In this document: positions 1 to 8,299 of the stretch, piece by piece | Numbering within the stretch: position 1 is the stretch's first letter | Layout: every line of letters starts with the position of its first letter | Assembly: GCA_016780765.1 (NCBI GenBank) | Contig: JADHLH010000008.1 | Location: 1 to 52,173 of the forward strand | Origin: Alphaproteobacteria bacterium | GTDB taxonomy: Bacteria > Pseudomonadota > Alphaproteobacteria > Puniceispirillales > Puniceispirillaceae | Direction of reading: 5' to 3' | Length of the DNA: 52,173 bases | Position numbers and translations under genes: made by a program | Notes under the pieces: generated by a model | What the model was told of the DNA's origin: nothing | The model's input: the letters and a program-made list of their open reading frames with translations, nothing else | Databases searched by the model: none

Positions 1-1
1 T

Positions 2-148
2 GCCTATGGCTTTGATGATGAGGATATTTGGGACATAGGCGCCATCACAGCACTGTTCGCGCTCAGCAACCGTATGGCCAATCTGACATCAATGCTGCCG
101 AATGATGAATTCTACAATATGGCGCGTGATGTCACCCTGCGCGATTGA
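2..148 (+). CDS. C-terminal fragment of a peroxidase-related (AhpD/carboxymuconolactone decarboxylase-like) protein
   Basis: Only the last 48 residues are in the window; the gene begins left of base 1. The visible tail contains DEDIWDIGAIT, then SNRMAN and PNDEFYNMAR. I recognise this as the C-terminal helical end of the 'peroxidase-related enzyme' branch of the AhpD/carboxymuconolactone decarboxylase family, small proteins that handle hydroperoxides. The CxxC redox motif that would confirm the family lies outside the window. The reading frame is open from base 2 to the TGA at 146-148. It converges on the lipoprotein gene with a gap of only 12 bases. Confidence 0.6.
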   Translation, partial: AYGFDDEDIWDIGAITALFALSNRMANLTSMLPNDEFYNMARDVTLRD

Positions 149-160
149 CCGCGATGCCCG

Positions 161-421
161 TCAGTCGAAAATGATCTGCATCCCAAATCGCATGCTGGTC
201 GTATTCAGCGGGCCGCATTGATTCTTGTCAATCAGCTGTGCCAGCCAGCGCCGCCGCGCCGGTGCGTTCTCACCAAGGGTTTTGCTGTCCTTATACGCCT
301 GATGAAGCTCTGCGCATGACAGGGCCTCGTCGCCCTCGGCCACCAGCAGCGATTTACCATCATCCGTCGCGCATGATGCCACCAGCACACAGAACAAAGG
401 TATCATCACAAGTCTGGCCAT
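161..421 (-). CDS. small hypothetical lipoprotein
   Basis: A protein of 86 residues with a short hydrophobic signal (MARLVMIPLFCVLVASC) ending in the lipobox V14-A15-S16-C17. Cys17 should therefore be lipidated and the mature protein anchored in a membrane facing the periplasm. The rest is mostly helical and polar, with one further Cys in the middle and one near the C-terminus; I do not recognise a family. An in-frame start 51 bases further upstream exists, but this ATG is preceded by GGAGAGG at proper spacing and begins directly at the signal peptide, so it is preferred. The function is unknown. It stands alone between two convergent/tandem neighbours. Confidence 0.6.
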   Translation of the reverse strand: MARLVMIPLFCVLVASCATDDGKSLLVAEGDEALSCAELHQAYKDSKTLGENAPARRRWLAQLIDKNQCGPLNTTSMRFGMQIIFD

Positions 422-522
422 TAGCGCCTCTCCGGTCCCGGTTCCTCTTGTCATTCTGCGACGTGGTATCATGTTAAGCTGAAATGCAATCAGTTTGAAG
501 TCATTTCAATCTAATTCTGTGA

Positions 523-1467
523 TCAGGGCAGGCGGGCCAGACGCTCGGTGATCAGTGCAAAGAATCTGTCGGCATCCAGATCGCCCATGACAAGTGCGTT
601 TTCCGGGCGGTTTGTGACCCGCCACCAGTCAATCACGGTCATGCCCATGGTCAGTTCACTGGATGTCTCAATTTCCACATTGCAATGACGGCCGACAAAC
701 ATTTTCGGGTCGATCAGCCAGGCGATTGTGCAGGGATCATGCAATGGCGCGCCATCACTGCCATATTTGGCCTCATCAAACCGTTCGAAGAACTCCAGCA
801 TATCGGCAATGGCAGCGCCGGTCCGGTTGCCTATATTGCGCAGGGCAGCCACGCGGTCGGTGCTGGTCAGCGCCTTGTGTGTGACATCCAGCGGCATCAT
901 GGTGATTGGCACTCCGCTGGCGAACACCACTGCCGCCGCGTGCGGGTCGACATGAATGTTGAATTCGGCAGCGGGCGTAATATTGCCCACTTCAAAATAG
1001 GCACCACCCATCAGCACTATCTGTTTGATCCGCGGGATGATATCGGGGGCCATCTGCATGGCCATGGCAACGTTGCTCAGCGGTCCGACAGGTGCAATGG
1101 TCACGCTGCCAGCCGGTTCGCGGCGCAGCGTCTCAATCATGAAGTCGACAGCATGCTGATCCTGCAGCGGGGTTTGCGGGTCGGGCAGATCAGGCCCGTC
1201 AAGGCCAGTCTTGCCATGCACATGCTCTGCTGTGATCAGCGGACGAACAAGCGGGCGATCAAGGCCGGCAAAAACGGGGATGTCGGTGCGGCCAGCCAGA
1301 TCGCAGACTTTTCGTACATTCACCTCGGTCAGTGCCAGAGGGACATTGCCGGCAACAGCCGTAATGCCGAGCAGGTGTATTTCCGGACTTGCCAGCGCCA
1401 GCAGAATGGCAACAGCGTCGTCCTGGCCCGGATCGGTATCAATGATAAGTGATTGCCCTGTTGTCAT
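523..1467 (-). CDS. inosine-uridine preferring nucleoside N-ribohydrolase (IunH family)
   Basis: A protein of 314 residues, the normal length for nucleoside hydrolases, which split ribonucleosides into base and ribose in purine/pyrimidine salvage. The N-terminus carries the family's calcium-binding aspartate cluster DTDPGQDDA (residues 10-18). The central VLMGGAYFEVGN and PAAEFNIHVDPHAA blocks and the late LHDPCTIAWLID block, which supplies the last metal-binding Asp, are all present. The start has AAGGG eight bases upstream. Substrate preference (inosine, uridine or broad) cannot be read from sequence alone. It is a single gene; the aminotransferase on the same strand ends 137 bases upstream of its start codon. 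Confidence 0.9.
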   Translation of the reverse strand: MTTGQSLIIDTDPGQDDAVAILLALASPEIHLLGITAVAGNVPLALTEVNVRKVCDLAGRTDIPVFAGLDRPLVRPLITAEHVHGKTGLDGPDLPDPQTPLQDQHAVDFMIETLRREPAGSVTIAPVGPLSNVAMAMQMAPDIIPRIKQIVLMGGAYFEVGNITPAAEFNIHVDPHAAAVVFASGVPITMMPLDVTHKALTSTDRVAALRNIGNRTGAAIADMLEFFERFDEAKYGSDGAPLHDPCTIAWLIDPKMFVGRHCNVEIETSSELTMGMTVIDWWRVTNRPENALVMGDLDADRFFALITERLARLP

Positions 1468-1604
1468 GATGTCTGCCCTTCAAAATACATATGCTCAAAA
1501 ATACACAGTTGGCATGACGCCTGGATGATCATAACAGGCTGCCGGTATCAGGCGGCCAGACCACTGGAATAAGACGCGCAGACCGCCAGCATAGGGCAGG
1601 AGTT

Positions 1605-3041
1605 CTAGCGCAGGGCCGATGCCGTTGTTTCAAAGTCAGCAAGGGCGGTTTCGACGCGCGCGAACATGTCATCCATCTCGTCATCACTGATCACCAATGG
1701 AGGACAAAAACCAATGACATCTCCCGGCAACGCACGTAGAATTACTCCATTTTCCTGAATTTTTGCAACAGCTTGTGCAGCGATTTTGTGATGGGGGTCG
1801 AACTTCTTGCGTGATTCTGGGTCGGCGCTGAACTCCATCGCACCGATCAGACCGATCGACCGTGTATTCCCGATGAAGGAAAACTTGTTCATGCGTGCCA
1901 CATGCGCGGCAAAGCGCGGGGCTTGCACCGCCACTTTGTCGACGATGCCGCGTTCCTGCATCAGCTGTTGCGCCCGCAGGGCGACAGCGGCACAGACCGG
2001 ATGCGCCGAATAGGTATAGCCATGGCCGAAAATGCCAAGCTCTTCGGCCTGACTTGCCAACATGTCATAGACGCGGTCCGACATGATCACGGCTGAAATA
2101 GGCAGATAGGCCGAGGACAAGGCTTTGGCACAGGTCAGCATATCGGGCTGCACATCCATCGATTGTGATCCCCACATTCTGCCGGTGCGCCCAAACCCGC
2201 AGATCACCTCATCAGCAACCAGAAGCACATCATGCTTGTGCAGGACCTTGCGGATTTCGGCAAAATAGCCCGGTGGCGGGATCACCACGCCGCCAGCGCC
2301 CATAACCGGTTCGGCGAACATCGCGGCAACGGTGTCAGGTCCTTCGGCAATGATCAGCGCATCCAGTTCATCGGCGCAGCGTCGCACAAACGCAGCTTCA
2401 CTTTCACCGGGCAGGCCGCCGTTATAAAAGCAGGGCGCACTGGTATGTTTCACAAAATCGAGTGGCAGGCCAAATCCGTCCTGTGCATAGGCAAGGCCTG
2501 TCAGACTGGCGGCAGCCATCGTCACGCCATGATAGCCACGCTTCCGGCTGATGATCTTGCGCTTTTCGGGCTTGCCACGCGCTGCCTGAAAATACCAGGC
2601 CATTTTGATTGCGGTATCATTGGCCTCTGATCCGGATGAACAGAAAAAGACTTTGCTCATGGTGCTGCCATGCGCGGCGGGCGGCGCATGGGCAATCAGA
2701 TGTTCGGCAAGATCGATTGCCGGTCCCACTGTCTTGCCGGCAAAGCTGTGATAGAAGGGCAGCTGTTCAAACTGGTCGACCGCAGCCTTGACCAGTTCCG
2801 GCTCGGAAAATCCCAGTGACGTACACCACAGCCCGCTCATCCCCTCGATGAATCGCTTGCCGGTTTCATCGCGCACAAAGACGCCGCTGCCCTCGGCTAT
2901 GATGTGCGGGCCGTTGTCCGCCAGCACTGCCGGATTGGTGTAGGGATGCATATGGAAGGCAATATCGCGGCTGGCTGGTGAATTGCCGGGATTGCCGGCG
3001 GGCAGGGCATCGCCCTTGTTGGCGTCATCTGGGCTCATCAT
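1605..3041 (-). CDS. class III PLP-dependent aminotransferase (omega-amino acid--pyruvate type)
   Basis: A protein of 478 residues in the fold-type I, class III aminotransferase family, which moves an amino group from an omega-amino acid, amine or diamine to a keto acid. Family blocks are present: the SGLWCTSLGFSEPELV N-terminal block, FFCSSGSEANDTAIK for phosphate binding, KRGYHGVT, LLVADEVICGFGRTG with the PLP-nitrogen Asp, and TCAKALSSAYLPISA with the Schiff-base Lys. The reading frame extends 62 codons further upstream, but that extension covers a repeat-bearing intergenic stretch. The ATG at 3041 has AGGAAGG six bases upstream, so it is preferred. No neighbour indicates the substrate; similar proteins act on taurine, putrescine, beta-alanine or chiral amines. 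Confidence 0.88.
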   Translation of the reverse strand: MMSPDDANKGDALPAGNPGNSPASRDIAFHMHPYTNPAVLADNGPHIIAEGSGVFVRDETGKRFIEGMSGLWCTSLGFSEPELVKAAVDQFEQLPFYHSFAGKTVGPAIDLAEHLIAHAPPAAHGSTMSKVFFCSSGSEANDTAIKMAWYFQAARGKPEKRKIISRKRGYHGVTMAAASLTGLAYAQDGFGLPLDFVKHTSAPCFYNGGLPGESEAAFVRRCADELDALIIAEGPDTVAAMFAEPVMGAGGVVIPPPGYFAEIRKVLHKHDVLLVADEVICGFGRTGRMWGSQSMDVQPDMLTCAKALSSAYLPISAVIMSDRVYDMLASQAEELGIFGHGYTYSAHPVCAAVALRAQQLMQERGIVDKVAVQAPRFAAHVARMNKFSFIGNTRSIGLIGAMEFSADPESRKKFDPHHKIAAQAVAKIQENGVILRALPGDVIGFCPPLVISDDEMDDMFARVETALADFETTASALR

Positions 3042-3066
3042 CCGGTCCTTCCTGCACATGTGTAGC

Positions 3067-3117
3067 CGGGGTCTTGATCTGTAGACAGGTTCTTGATCTG
3101 TAGACGGGGTCGTGATC
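3067..3117. repeat. degenerate 19-bp tandem repeat upstream of the aminotransferase gene
   Basis: Two near-identical 19-bp units (3067-3085 and 3086-3104, sharing TTCTTGATCTGTAGA or GTCTTGATCTGTAGA) are followed by a partial third unit (3105-3117). They sit 26 bases upstream of the chosen aminotransferase start, inside the 239-base gap 3042-3280. I see no clear promoter elsewhere in that gap. Confidence 0.75.
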
Positions 3118-3280
3118 GGGGCCAGTTTGACCAATAATTGATGTGCGCTCAGCACGTGTCCCCCTGATACCCCTTTACCTGAAACGCTAGACGACTTGCA
3201 CAATTCTGCCAAGCATTTGACATGCACCGGGTGTCGGTCTTACACGATAGACCGGTCACAGTCAGCAGCATTGCATCCGG

Positions 3281-3961
3281 TCAAACATGATCCAGATAAT
3301 GGCGTGCCAGAGGATGTGATGGCGCAGAGAAAAACTGCGGTGCCGGCGCGCTTTCCACCAGCATCCCCTTGTCGAGAAGCAACACATGCTGTGCCAGCCG
3401 TTCGGCCTGCGCGCGGTTATGACTTGTCATCAGGATCGAGGTGCCGCCGTCATGCGCCTCACGGATCATGCTTTCGATGGATTTTGTGGCCTCAAAGTCC
3501 AGATGGGCGGTCGGCTCGTCCAGAAACAGAATGTCGGGATGCGTGGCCAAAGCCCCGATCAGCGCCAGTTTCTGCTGTTCGCCACCAGACAGGGTGCGGG
3601 CAGGCGTGTCGGCGCGGTGGATCAAATCGGCGCGTGCCAGCAAGGCCTCAATCTTGGCATCAACCAGCAGGGGACAAAGGAATTTCAATTGCTGACGGGC
3701 CGATCGCCGCAGCATGATCGGTTTCTGAAACACCATTTTCTGTTGTGCGCGGGGCGGTGCATCGATCTTGCCAGAATCATACGCCATCAATCCGTGCAGA
3801 CAATTCATCAGCACTGTTTTGCCGGCACCATTATGCCCCATCAGCAAGGTGATGCTGCCCCGCGCTACGGTGGCTGAAACATTGTCGAGTAAACGATTTC
3901 CGTTGCGCGACACTGTCAGCCCACTGATCGTCAGAATGGTTGTGACCAGGTCAGAGTTCAT
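3281..3961 (-). CDS. ABC transporter ATP-binding protein, tungstate/molybdate type (TupC-like)
   Basis: The ATPase subunit of a small-anion importer; 226 residues from this start. It has Walker A GHNGAGKT, a Q-loop near VFQKPI, the signature LSGGEQQK, Walker B ILFLDEPTAHLD and the switch His in MTSHN. It follows the permease gene directly and overlaps it by 11 bases, so the two are translationally coupled. Two ATGs are possible (3967 and 3961); AGGA lies two bases from the first but eight from the second, so 3961 is chosen. Assignment to tungstate (Tup) rather than another substrate rests on the partner permease. No molybdate-type C-terminal TOBE domain is visible, in line with TupC-like proteins. 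Confidence 0.82.
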   Translation of the reverse strand: MNSDLVTTILTISGLTVSRNGNRLLDNVSATVARGSITLLMGHNGAGKTVLMNCLHGLMAYDSGKIDAPPRAQQKMVFQKPIMLRRSARQQLKFLCPLLVDAKIEALLARADLIHRADTPARTLSGGEQQKLALIGALATHPDILFLDEPTAHLDFEATKSIESMIREAHDGGTSILMTSHNRAQAERLAQHVLLLDKGMLVESAPAPQFFSAPSHPLARHYLDHV

Positions 3962-4658
3962 AGCCATGATCCTGCAATCTGCCGCGCACAATCTGCGTGA
4001 GAATATTGACGATCAGCGCAACCAGCAGCAACACGATGCCCAGCGCAACAGCCAGTGCCAATTCCCCCATTGATGTGGCCTGTGCGATCGACGTTGTCAT
4101 CACGCGCGTTGAGTGGCGAATATTGCCGCCAACGATCATCACTGCGCCGACCTCGGAAATGGCCCGCCCAAAACAGGCAAGACCGATGGTGATCAGGGAT
4201 ATGCGTGCTTCGCTGACAAGGCTGGCGATCCACCTGAACTGACTGAGCCCGATTGACCTGAACAGAGGCGCATATTCGGCGTTCAGGGCCTCGAAAACCT
4301 GGCGCGAGAGGGCAATGGCAATCGGCAGAACAAGGATGGTTTGCGCCAGCATCATCGCTGCCGGCGTGTAAAGAATGCCCAAAAACCCGAATGGTCCAGC
4401 GCGCGATACCAGCAGATAGATCACCAGCCCCACAACAACAGGCGGCATGCCAAGGAACGTGTTGCTGATCACGATAATGGCACCACGCCCGGGAAAGCGA
4501 TAGGCCGCCAGAAGCGCGCCAAGGGGCAGCCCGATGACAAGCGAAATTCCAACTGCGGTCAGGCTGACACCAAGTGACAGGCCGATGATGCCCATCAATT
4601 CCGGCTCGAAAGAGACCAGCAGCGACAGGGCGATCTGGAGGGGAGAAAGGATGTCCAT
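3951..4658 (-). CDS. ABC transporter permease, tungstate type (TupB-like)
   Basis: An inner-membrane permease of 235 residues with about five or six hydrophobic segments. The cytoplasmic EAA-type loop reads GRAISEVGAVMIVGGNIR, which is characteristic of TupB/molybdate-family permeases. It should pair with the downstream ATPase as a dimeric channel for an oxyanion, most likely tungstate (TupB family, from memory). No periplasmic binding protein (TupA) gene is adjacent: the 131 bases upstream are non-coding and the next gene is DUF2244. The binding protein must be elsewhere, or the system is incomplete. The ribosome-binding site is weak. Confidence 0.8.
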   Translation of the reverse strand: MDILSPLQIALSLLVSFEPELMGIIGLSLGVSLTAVGISLVIGLPLGALLAAYRFPGRGAIIVISNTFLGMPPVVVGLVIYLLVSRAGPFGFLGILYTPAAMMLAQTILVLPIAIALSRQVFEALNAEYAPLFRSIGLSQFRWIASLVSEARISLITIGLACFGRAISEVGAVMIVGGNIRHSTRVMTTSIAQATSMGELALAVALGIVLLLVALIVNILTQIVRGRLQDHGYEL

Positions 4659-4789
4659 CAGCGCAATTTGCCGTCAAACGCCGCAAAATTCATCATTTTT
4701 CGACAGATGCATCTTTTTTCGAAAGGCAAGGGGATCAGCTGCGGTTTTGCTGGCTGGCCGGATCGGCCATTGGGGCGCTGTCGCCAGCA

Positions 4790-5332
4790 TCATCGGCCAG
4801 CATCATCCAATCGGGGATCGGGCGTGGTATCATTCAGGGCGGCGTTGCGGGCGCGCGATACCATGCGGCGCACCTCGCGGGCAAGCTTTGGCATCTCGGC
4901 TGGGTGCAGAAATGACCCGATCTCGGCGGTGCGCCCGTGTGACCGTGCGATGACCCGCTGCTGCGCGCGCGACGCGGTGTCAGGTTCTTCGCGTGGGGTC
5001 AGTTCAACCTGGACCCATGCAGTTGGCAGGCTTGTGCTGTTGCGCTCACCGGCAGGCGTCACCGTTTCAATGGTCAGTTCCTTGGCTGTTGCTGTCAGAT
5101 TCTGGCGGCGTTTTGCGGCCCGGTAGTTCATCTTGAAGGCGACCCAGACCACCAGAATTTCGAGGCCAAGAAAGCCGACAACCGGCCAGGCTCCCAACAG
5201 GAAAAAGCCAAGCCCGATACAAAAGGCAAGGCTGCCAAGTGCTGCCATAACCAGCATGAACCCGCGCGCCGACAGCGATCTGTAGGGCCAGATCGTCAGG
5301 CGTTCACGGTGGCTTTGAACATCTTCGCTCAT
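4790..5332 (-). CDS. DUF2244 domain membrane protein
   Basis: A protein of 180 residues. After a short polar start it has the DUF2244 opening 'WPYRSLSARGF' and two close transmembrane helices (about residues 27-46 and 50-67). A basic loop, KMNYRAAKRRQ, follows, and then a beta-rich soluble domain ending near residue 165. DUF2244 proteins are widespread in alphaproteobacteria and often lie near cytochrome oxidase genes, but their function is not established. Here no oxidase gene is adjacent. The start has AGG nine bases upstream. A possible small membrane ORF (5358-5489) lies just upstream on the same strand. Confidence 0.8.
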   Translation of the reverse strand: MSEDVQSHRERLTIWPYRSLSARGFMLVMAALGSLAFCIGLGFFLLGAWPVVGFLGLEILVVWVAFKMNYRAAKRRQNLTATAKELTIETVTPAGERNSTSLPTAWVQVELTPREEPDTASRAQQRVIARSHGRTAEIGSFLHPAEMPKLAREVRRMVSRARNAALNDTTPDPRLDDAGR

Positions 5333-5357
5333 GAATTATGCCTACAACGCCGGTACA

Positions 5358-5489
5358 TTACTTGTAACGTGCATGGGATTTTGAAAGGTACATCATCGAA
5401 AAAGCCATATGGGAGTGGCCGGGGTCAATATCAAAACCCGCGGTGACGGCAATTGCGACACCATAGCACATAACCGAAAACCACATCAT
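5358..5489 (-). CDS. possible small membrane protein upstream of DUF2244 (weak)
   Basis: A candidate of 43 residues within the 327-base gap 5333-5659. It has one hydrophobic stretch (MWFSVMCYGVAIAVTAGF) followed by a His-containing tail. Codon choice looks like that of the surrounding genes, and the frame ends 25 bases before the DUF2244 start on the same strand. The same frame stays open further upstream, with alternative ATGs at 5546 and 5642. I recognise no family and see no convincing ribosome-binding site, so this may be chance. The rest of the gap holds nothing I can name. Confidence 0.25.
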   Translation of the reverse strand: MMWFSVMCYGVAIAVTAGFDIDPGHSHMAFSMMYLSKSHARYK

Positions 5490-5659
5490 TGAAGTGACGC
5501 ATAGACCGGGACCACAAATCACCGGCATCTGCAAATCAAGCGTCATATGGCAGCGCTGCCCGGAATTTGGCCAGAATCGTTCCGTCTCAGGGCTGATCCA
5601 GCTTGCATCACCTGCCAAGCTGCGACTAGGATTTCCCTGCATCTGGAACAGGGTATGTC

Positions 5660-6628
5660 ATGGCCATCACTGCACTCGGTTATATGGGAATCAGATCGCG
5701 CGCGGTCGATGACTGGGCCGATTACGCTGGCAAGTATCTTGGCATGCAGCTTGTCGATAAAGGTGCTGGCAGTCTGTCCTTTCGCATGGATGACTGGCGT
5801 CAGCGCATGGTGGTGCGCGACGAGCCGGGGGACGCGTTCGCCTTCATGGGGTGGCAAGTTGAGTCCGCAGACGATCTGGATCTGTTTGGCGCGCGGCTGG
5901 AAGCGGCTGGCATTGCCGTTACCGAGGCACCAAAATCGCTGTGCGATGAACGGTTTGTTGACCGGATGATCTATTGTCTCGATCCTGATGATAACCGGGT
6001 GGAGTTGTTCTCATCGCCCCAGATGGCCACGGATCCGTTTCTGCCAGGGCGGCCGATTGACGGATTTCTGACTGGTCCCTATGGCATGGGGCATGCGGTC
6101 TTGCATGTGCGCGATGTCAAACCGCTGGTGCCGTTCTACCGTGATCTGCTTGAATTCAATGTCAGCGATTACGGCCTTTATCCCTATGGCATGTATTTCT
6201 TCCATGTAAATGGTCGTCATCACAGCTTTGCCATGGTTGGCACGGGGCGGCGCGGCTTGCATCATTTCATGGTTGAATACAAGAATCTGGATGATGTTGG
6301 GCAGGGGTATGACCTGGCGCAGATGCATGATGACATGATTGCCTATACCCTTGGCCGCCACACAAATGATTACATGACCTCATTCTATGCCAAGACACCG
6401 TCAGATTTCTTTATTGAGAGCGGCTGGGGCGGGCGTGTGATCGACACGGAAACTTGGCAGCCGCATGAAACAGATGTCGGGCCCAGCTTCTGGGGGCATG
6501 AACGGGTTCATCTTCCAGAGCCTGATCGCGCGGTGATGCGTCAATTGCGTCTGAAGGCAGCAGCGGAAGGGCGGCGCACACCAAAACTTGTTGATTGTCC
6601 CTGGTTGTATGACCAGCTTACACGCTAA
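5660..6628 (+). CDS. extradiol ring-cleavage dioxygenase (VOC superfamily, BphC-like)
   Basis: A protein of 322 residues built from two vicinal-oxygen-chelate modules, the size of two-domain type I extradiol dioxygenases that open catechols next to the hydroxyls with Fe(II) and O2. In the second module the expected metal ligands are visible: H145 (GHAVLHV), H202 (LHHFMVEY) and E253 (FFIESGW). The second-shell residues around H187/H188, H234 and Y243 also match the BphC pattern. The ring substrate is unknown. The downstream flavin hydroxylase would produce a catechol, so the two probably act in sequence. No meta-cleavage hydrolase is in the window. The start has AGGG near the ATG. Confidence 0.85.
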   Translation: MAITALGYMGIRSRAVDDWADYAGKYLGMQLVDKGAGSLSFRMDDWRQRMVVRDEPGDAFAFMGWQVESADDLDLFGARLEAAGIAVTEAPKSLCDERFVDRMIYCLDPDDNRVELFSSPQMATDPFLPGRPIDGFLTGPYGMGHAVLHVRDVKPLVPFYRDLLEFNVSDYGLYPYGMYFFHVNGRHHSFAMVGTGRRGLHHFMVEYKNLDDVGQGYDLAQMHDDMIAYTLGRHTNDYMTSFYAKTPSDFFIESGWGGRVIDTETWQPHETDVGPSFWGHERVHLPEPDRAVMRQLRLKAAAEGRRTPKLVDCPWLYDQLTR

Positions 6629-6644
6629 CCGGCAGCCGTCTTTG

Positions 6645-6686
6645 TTATAACTCGTTTTTATTATGACCCGTCTTTTTTATGAGCAG
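6645..6686. repeat. 16-bp tandem repeat overlapping the start of the flavin hydroxylase gene
   Basis: Two 16-bp units (6645-6660 and 6661-6676, sharing TTATnAC-CGT-TTTT) are followed by a third partial unit (6677-6686, TTATGAGCAG). The ATG at 6679 of the next gene lies in the third unit, at the position where the second unit also has an ATG. The repeat makes this junction T-rich and leaves no clear ribosome-binding site. Confidence 0.6.
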
Positions 6687-8187
6687 TAAATCTGTGGATA
6701 CCATGTCACCTACCGAGGTTGTTATCGTTGGTCTTGGGCCAACCGGGGCCACACTTGCCAATATCCTTGGCGGATACGGCATCAATGTGCTTGTGCTTGA
6801 GCGTGAGGAGTCGATCTATCCTTTGCCGCGCGCGGTGCATTTTGATGACGAGGCCATGCGGGTGTTTCAATCGGTCGGGCTGGCTGGTCAGATCGACCCG
6901 AAAGTGCGCGTCAATTGCGGCACCAGGTTTGTCGACAAGAATCAGGACCTGCTTCTGGACTGGCCAAGACCGCAGGACATCGGGCCGCTGGGCTGGTATC
7001 CGAGCTATCGCTTTCATCAGCCCGACCTGGAGGCTGATCTGAATGACGGGCTGGCCCGGCAGGACAGTGTTACCGTGCTGCGTGGGTGCACTGTCACTGA
7101 TATTGTGCAGGACGATGATGGGGCCATCATTTCATGGGAACAGAATGGCAAGCCGTCACAGGTGCGCGCTGATTTTGTGGTGGGCGCGGATGGTGCGCGC
7201 TCGGTGGTGCGGCATTCATTTGATTGCGACTGGGAAGATCTGGGGTTCAAGGAACGCTGGCTTGTCGTTGATGTGCAGCTGACGGCTGACCGGTCTGATC
7301 TTGGTGATTTCACCATTCAGACCTGTGACCGCGCGCGGCCAACTACCTATGTGCGGTGCCCGCGGGAATGGCGACGGTGGGAGATCAGCCTCCATGATCA
7401 TGAGCGTGATGAGGATGTTGTCGGTGATGATTTCATCTGGCCGCATATGCGGCCCTCTATTACCCCCGATGAGGGACGGATTGTTCGGCGTGCCGTTTAT
7501 AATTTCGAATCAAAGTTATCTGACAAATGGCGTGACCGGCGCTGTTTCATTGCTGGTGATGCCGCGCATCTGATGCCGCCATTTCTGGGGCAGGGGATGT
7601 GTGCAGGTGTCCGGGATGTGGCGAATCTTGGCTGGAAGCTGGCTGCAGTGTTGCGCTGGAACGCGCCGGATGCGTTGCTGGATACCTATGAGCGTGAACG
7701 CCGCCCGCACACGCGTGTCTATATCGAAACAGCGGTCAATGTGGGCCGGATGATGAATAATGCCGAAACGGCGGAAACGCTGACCCATGCCATTAATCCA
7801 GACGGGTCTGCACAGATGAAGTCGATCAGTCGCGGGCTTGCACACGCCATGGGGCCTGCTGATGGACATCTTGCCGGCGCGCGAATGCCGCAGCCGGTTC
7901 TGGCTGATGGCAGACGACTGAGCGATGCAATGGCAGGCCGGTTCGCTGTCATCGCCGGGCGTGATGCGCTGGCTGATCATGCGGATCATCTTCCAGACGA
8001 TGCCAGCGCCATCATCCTTGATGCCGATGCGCATGAGGCGCTTGCTGATCTTCTGGAAATCCAGGGGGTTTCAGCCCTTGCCATTCGCCCTGATTTCTAT
8101 TGCTATGGCGGGGTGCAAGGCGGTGATGCGGCAGCAATCGCACCATTTTTCAGTGATTTGCGCGCCCAGATTTCCAGCACGGCCTAA
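6679..8187 (+). CDS. FAD-dependent aromatic hydroxylase (MhpA-like, 3-(3-hydroxyphenyl)propionate hydroxylase family)
   Basis: A protein of 502 residues of the PHBH/MhpA flavoprotein monooxygenase family, which uses NAD(P)H and O2 to add a hydroxyl ortho to an existing phenolic hydroxyl. The N-terminal dinucleotide fold reads VVIVGLGPTGATLANILGGYG, followed by the DG motif VGADGARSVVR and the GD motif CFIAGDAAHLMPPFLGQG, which contacts the FAD ribose. A thioredoxin-like C-terminal part with no clear Cys pair follows. It is 50 bases downstream of the extradiol dioxygenase on the same strand, which supports a hydroxylation/ring-cleavage pair. The start at 6679 lies in a repeat with poor Shine-Dalgarno; an ATG at 6703 is an alternative. 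Confidence 0.85.
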   Translation: MSSKSVDTMSPTEVVIVGLGPTGATLANILGGYGINVLVLEREESIYPLPRAVHFDDEAMRVFQSVGLAGQIDPKVRVNCGTRFVDKNQDLLLDWPRPQDIGPLGWYPSYRFHQPDLEADLNDGLARQDSVTVLRGCTVTDIVQDDDGAIISWEQNGKPSQVRADFVVGADGARSVVRHSFDCDWEDLGFKERWLVVDVQLTADRSDLGDFTIQTCDRARPTTYVRCPREWRRWEISLHDHERDEDVVGDDFIWPHMRPSITPDEGRIVRRAVYNFESKLSDKWRDRRCFIAGDAAHLMPPFLGQGMCAGVRDVANLGWKLAAVLRWNAPDALLDTYERERRPHTRVYIETAVNVGRMMNNAETAETLTHAINPDGSAQMKSISRGLAHAMGPADGHLAGARMPQPVLADGRRLSDAMAGRFAVIAGRDALADHADHLPDDASAIILDADAHEALADLLEIQGVSALAIRPDFYCYGGVQGGDAAAIAPFFSDLRAQISSTA

Positions 8188-8210
8188 TTCATCGCATCAA
8201 AACAGGTTGC

Positions 8211-8258
8211 CATTCAGACTGCCGGTCAGACTGCCTGTCAGACTGCCTGTCAGACTGC
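8211..8258. repeat. 12-bp tandem repeat, four copies
   Basis: Four direct 12-bp units ending in TCAGACTGC (8211-8222, 8223-8234, 8235-8246, 8247-8258); the last two are identical (CTGTCAGACTGC). They lie between the convergent hydroxylase and DUF952 genes, whose stops are at 8187 and 8300. Confidence 0.85.
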
Positions 8259-8299
8259 CGGGCTTGCCATGTACCAAGTTTGCCAGCTATGGGGCTGGC

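Noticed and set aside
685-1452. Plus-strand frame of 255 codons opposite the nucleoside hydrolase
   Set aside because: Antisense shadow; the minus-strand product has the full IunH motifs.
1468-1604. Terminator between the nucleoside hydrolase and the aminotransferase
   Set aside because: GGC/GCC pairs can form a small stem near 1543-1558, but there is no T run on the appropriate strand, so the evidence is too weak.
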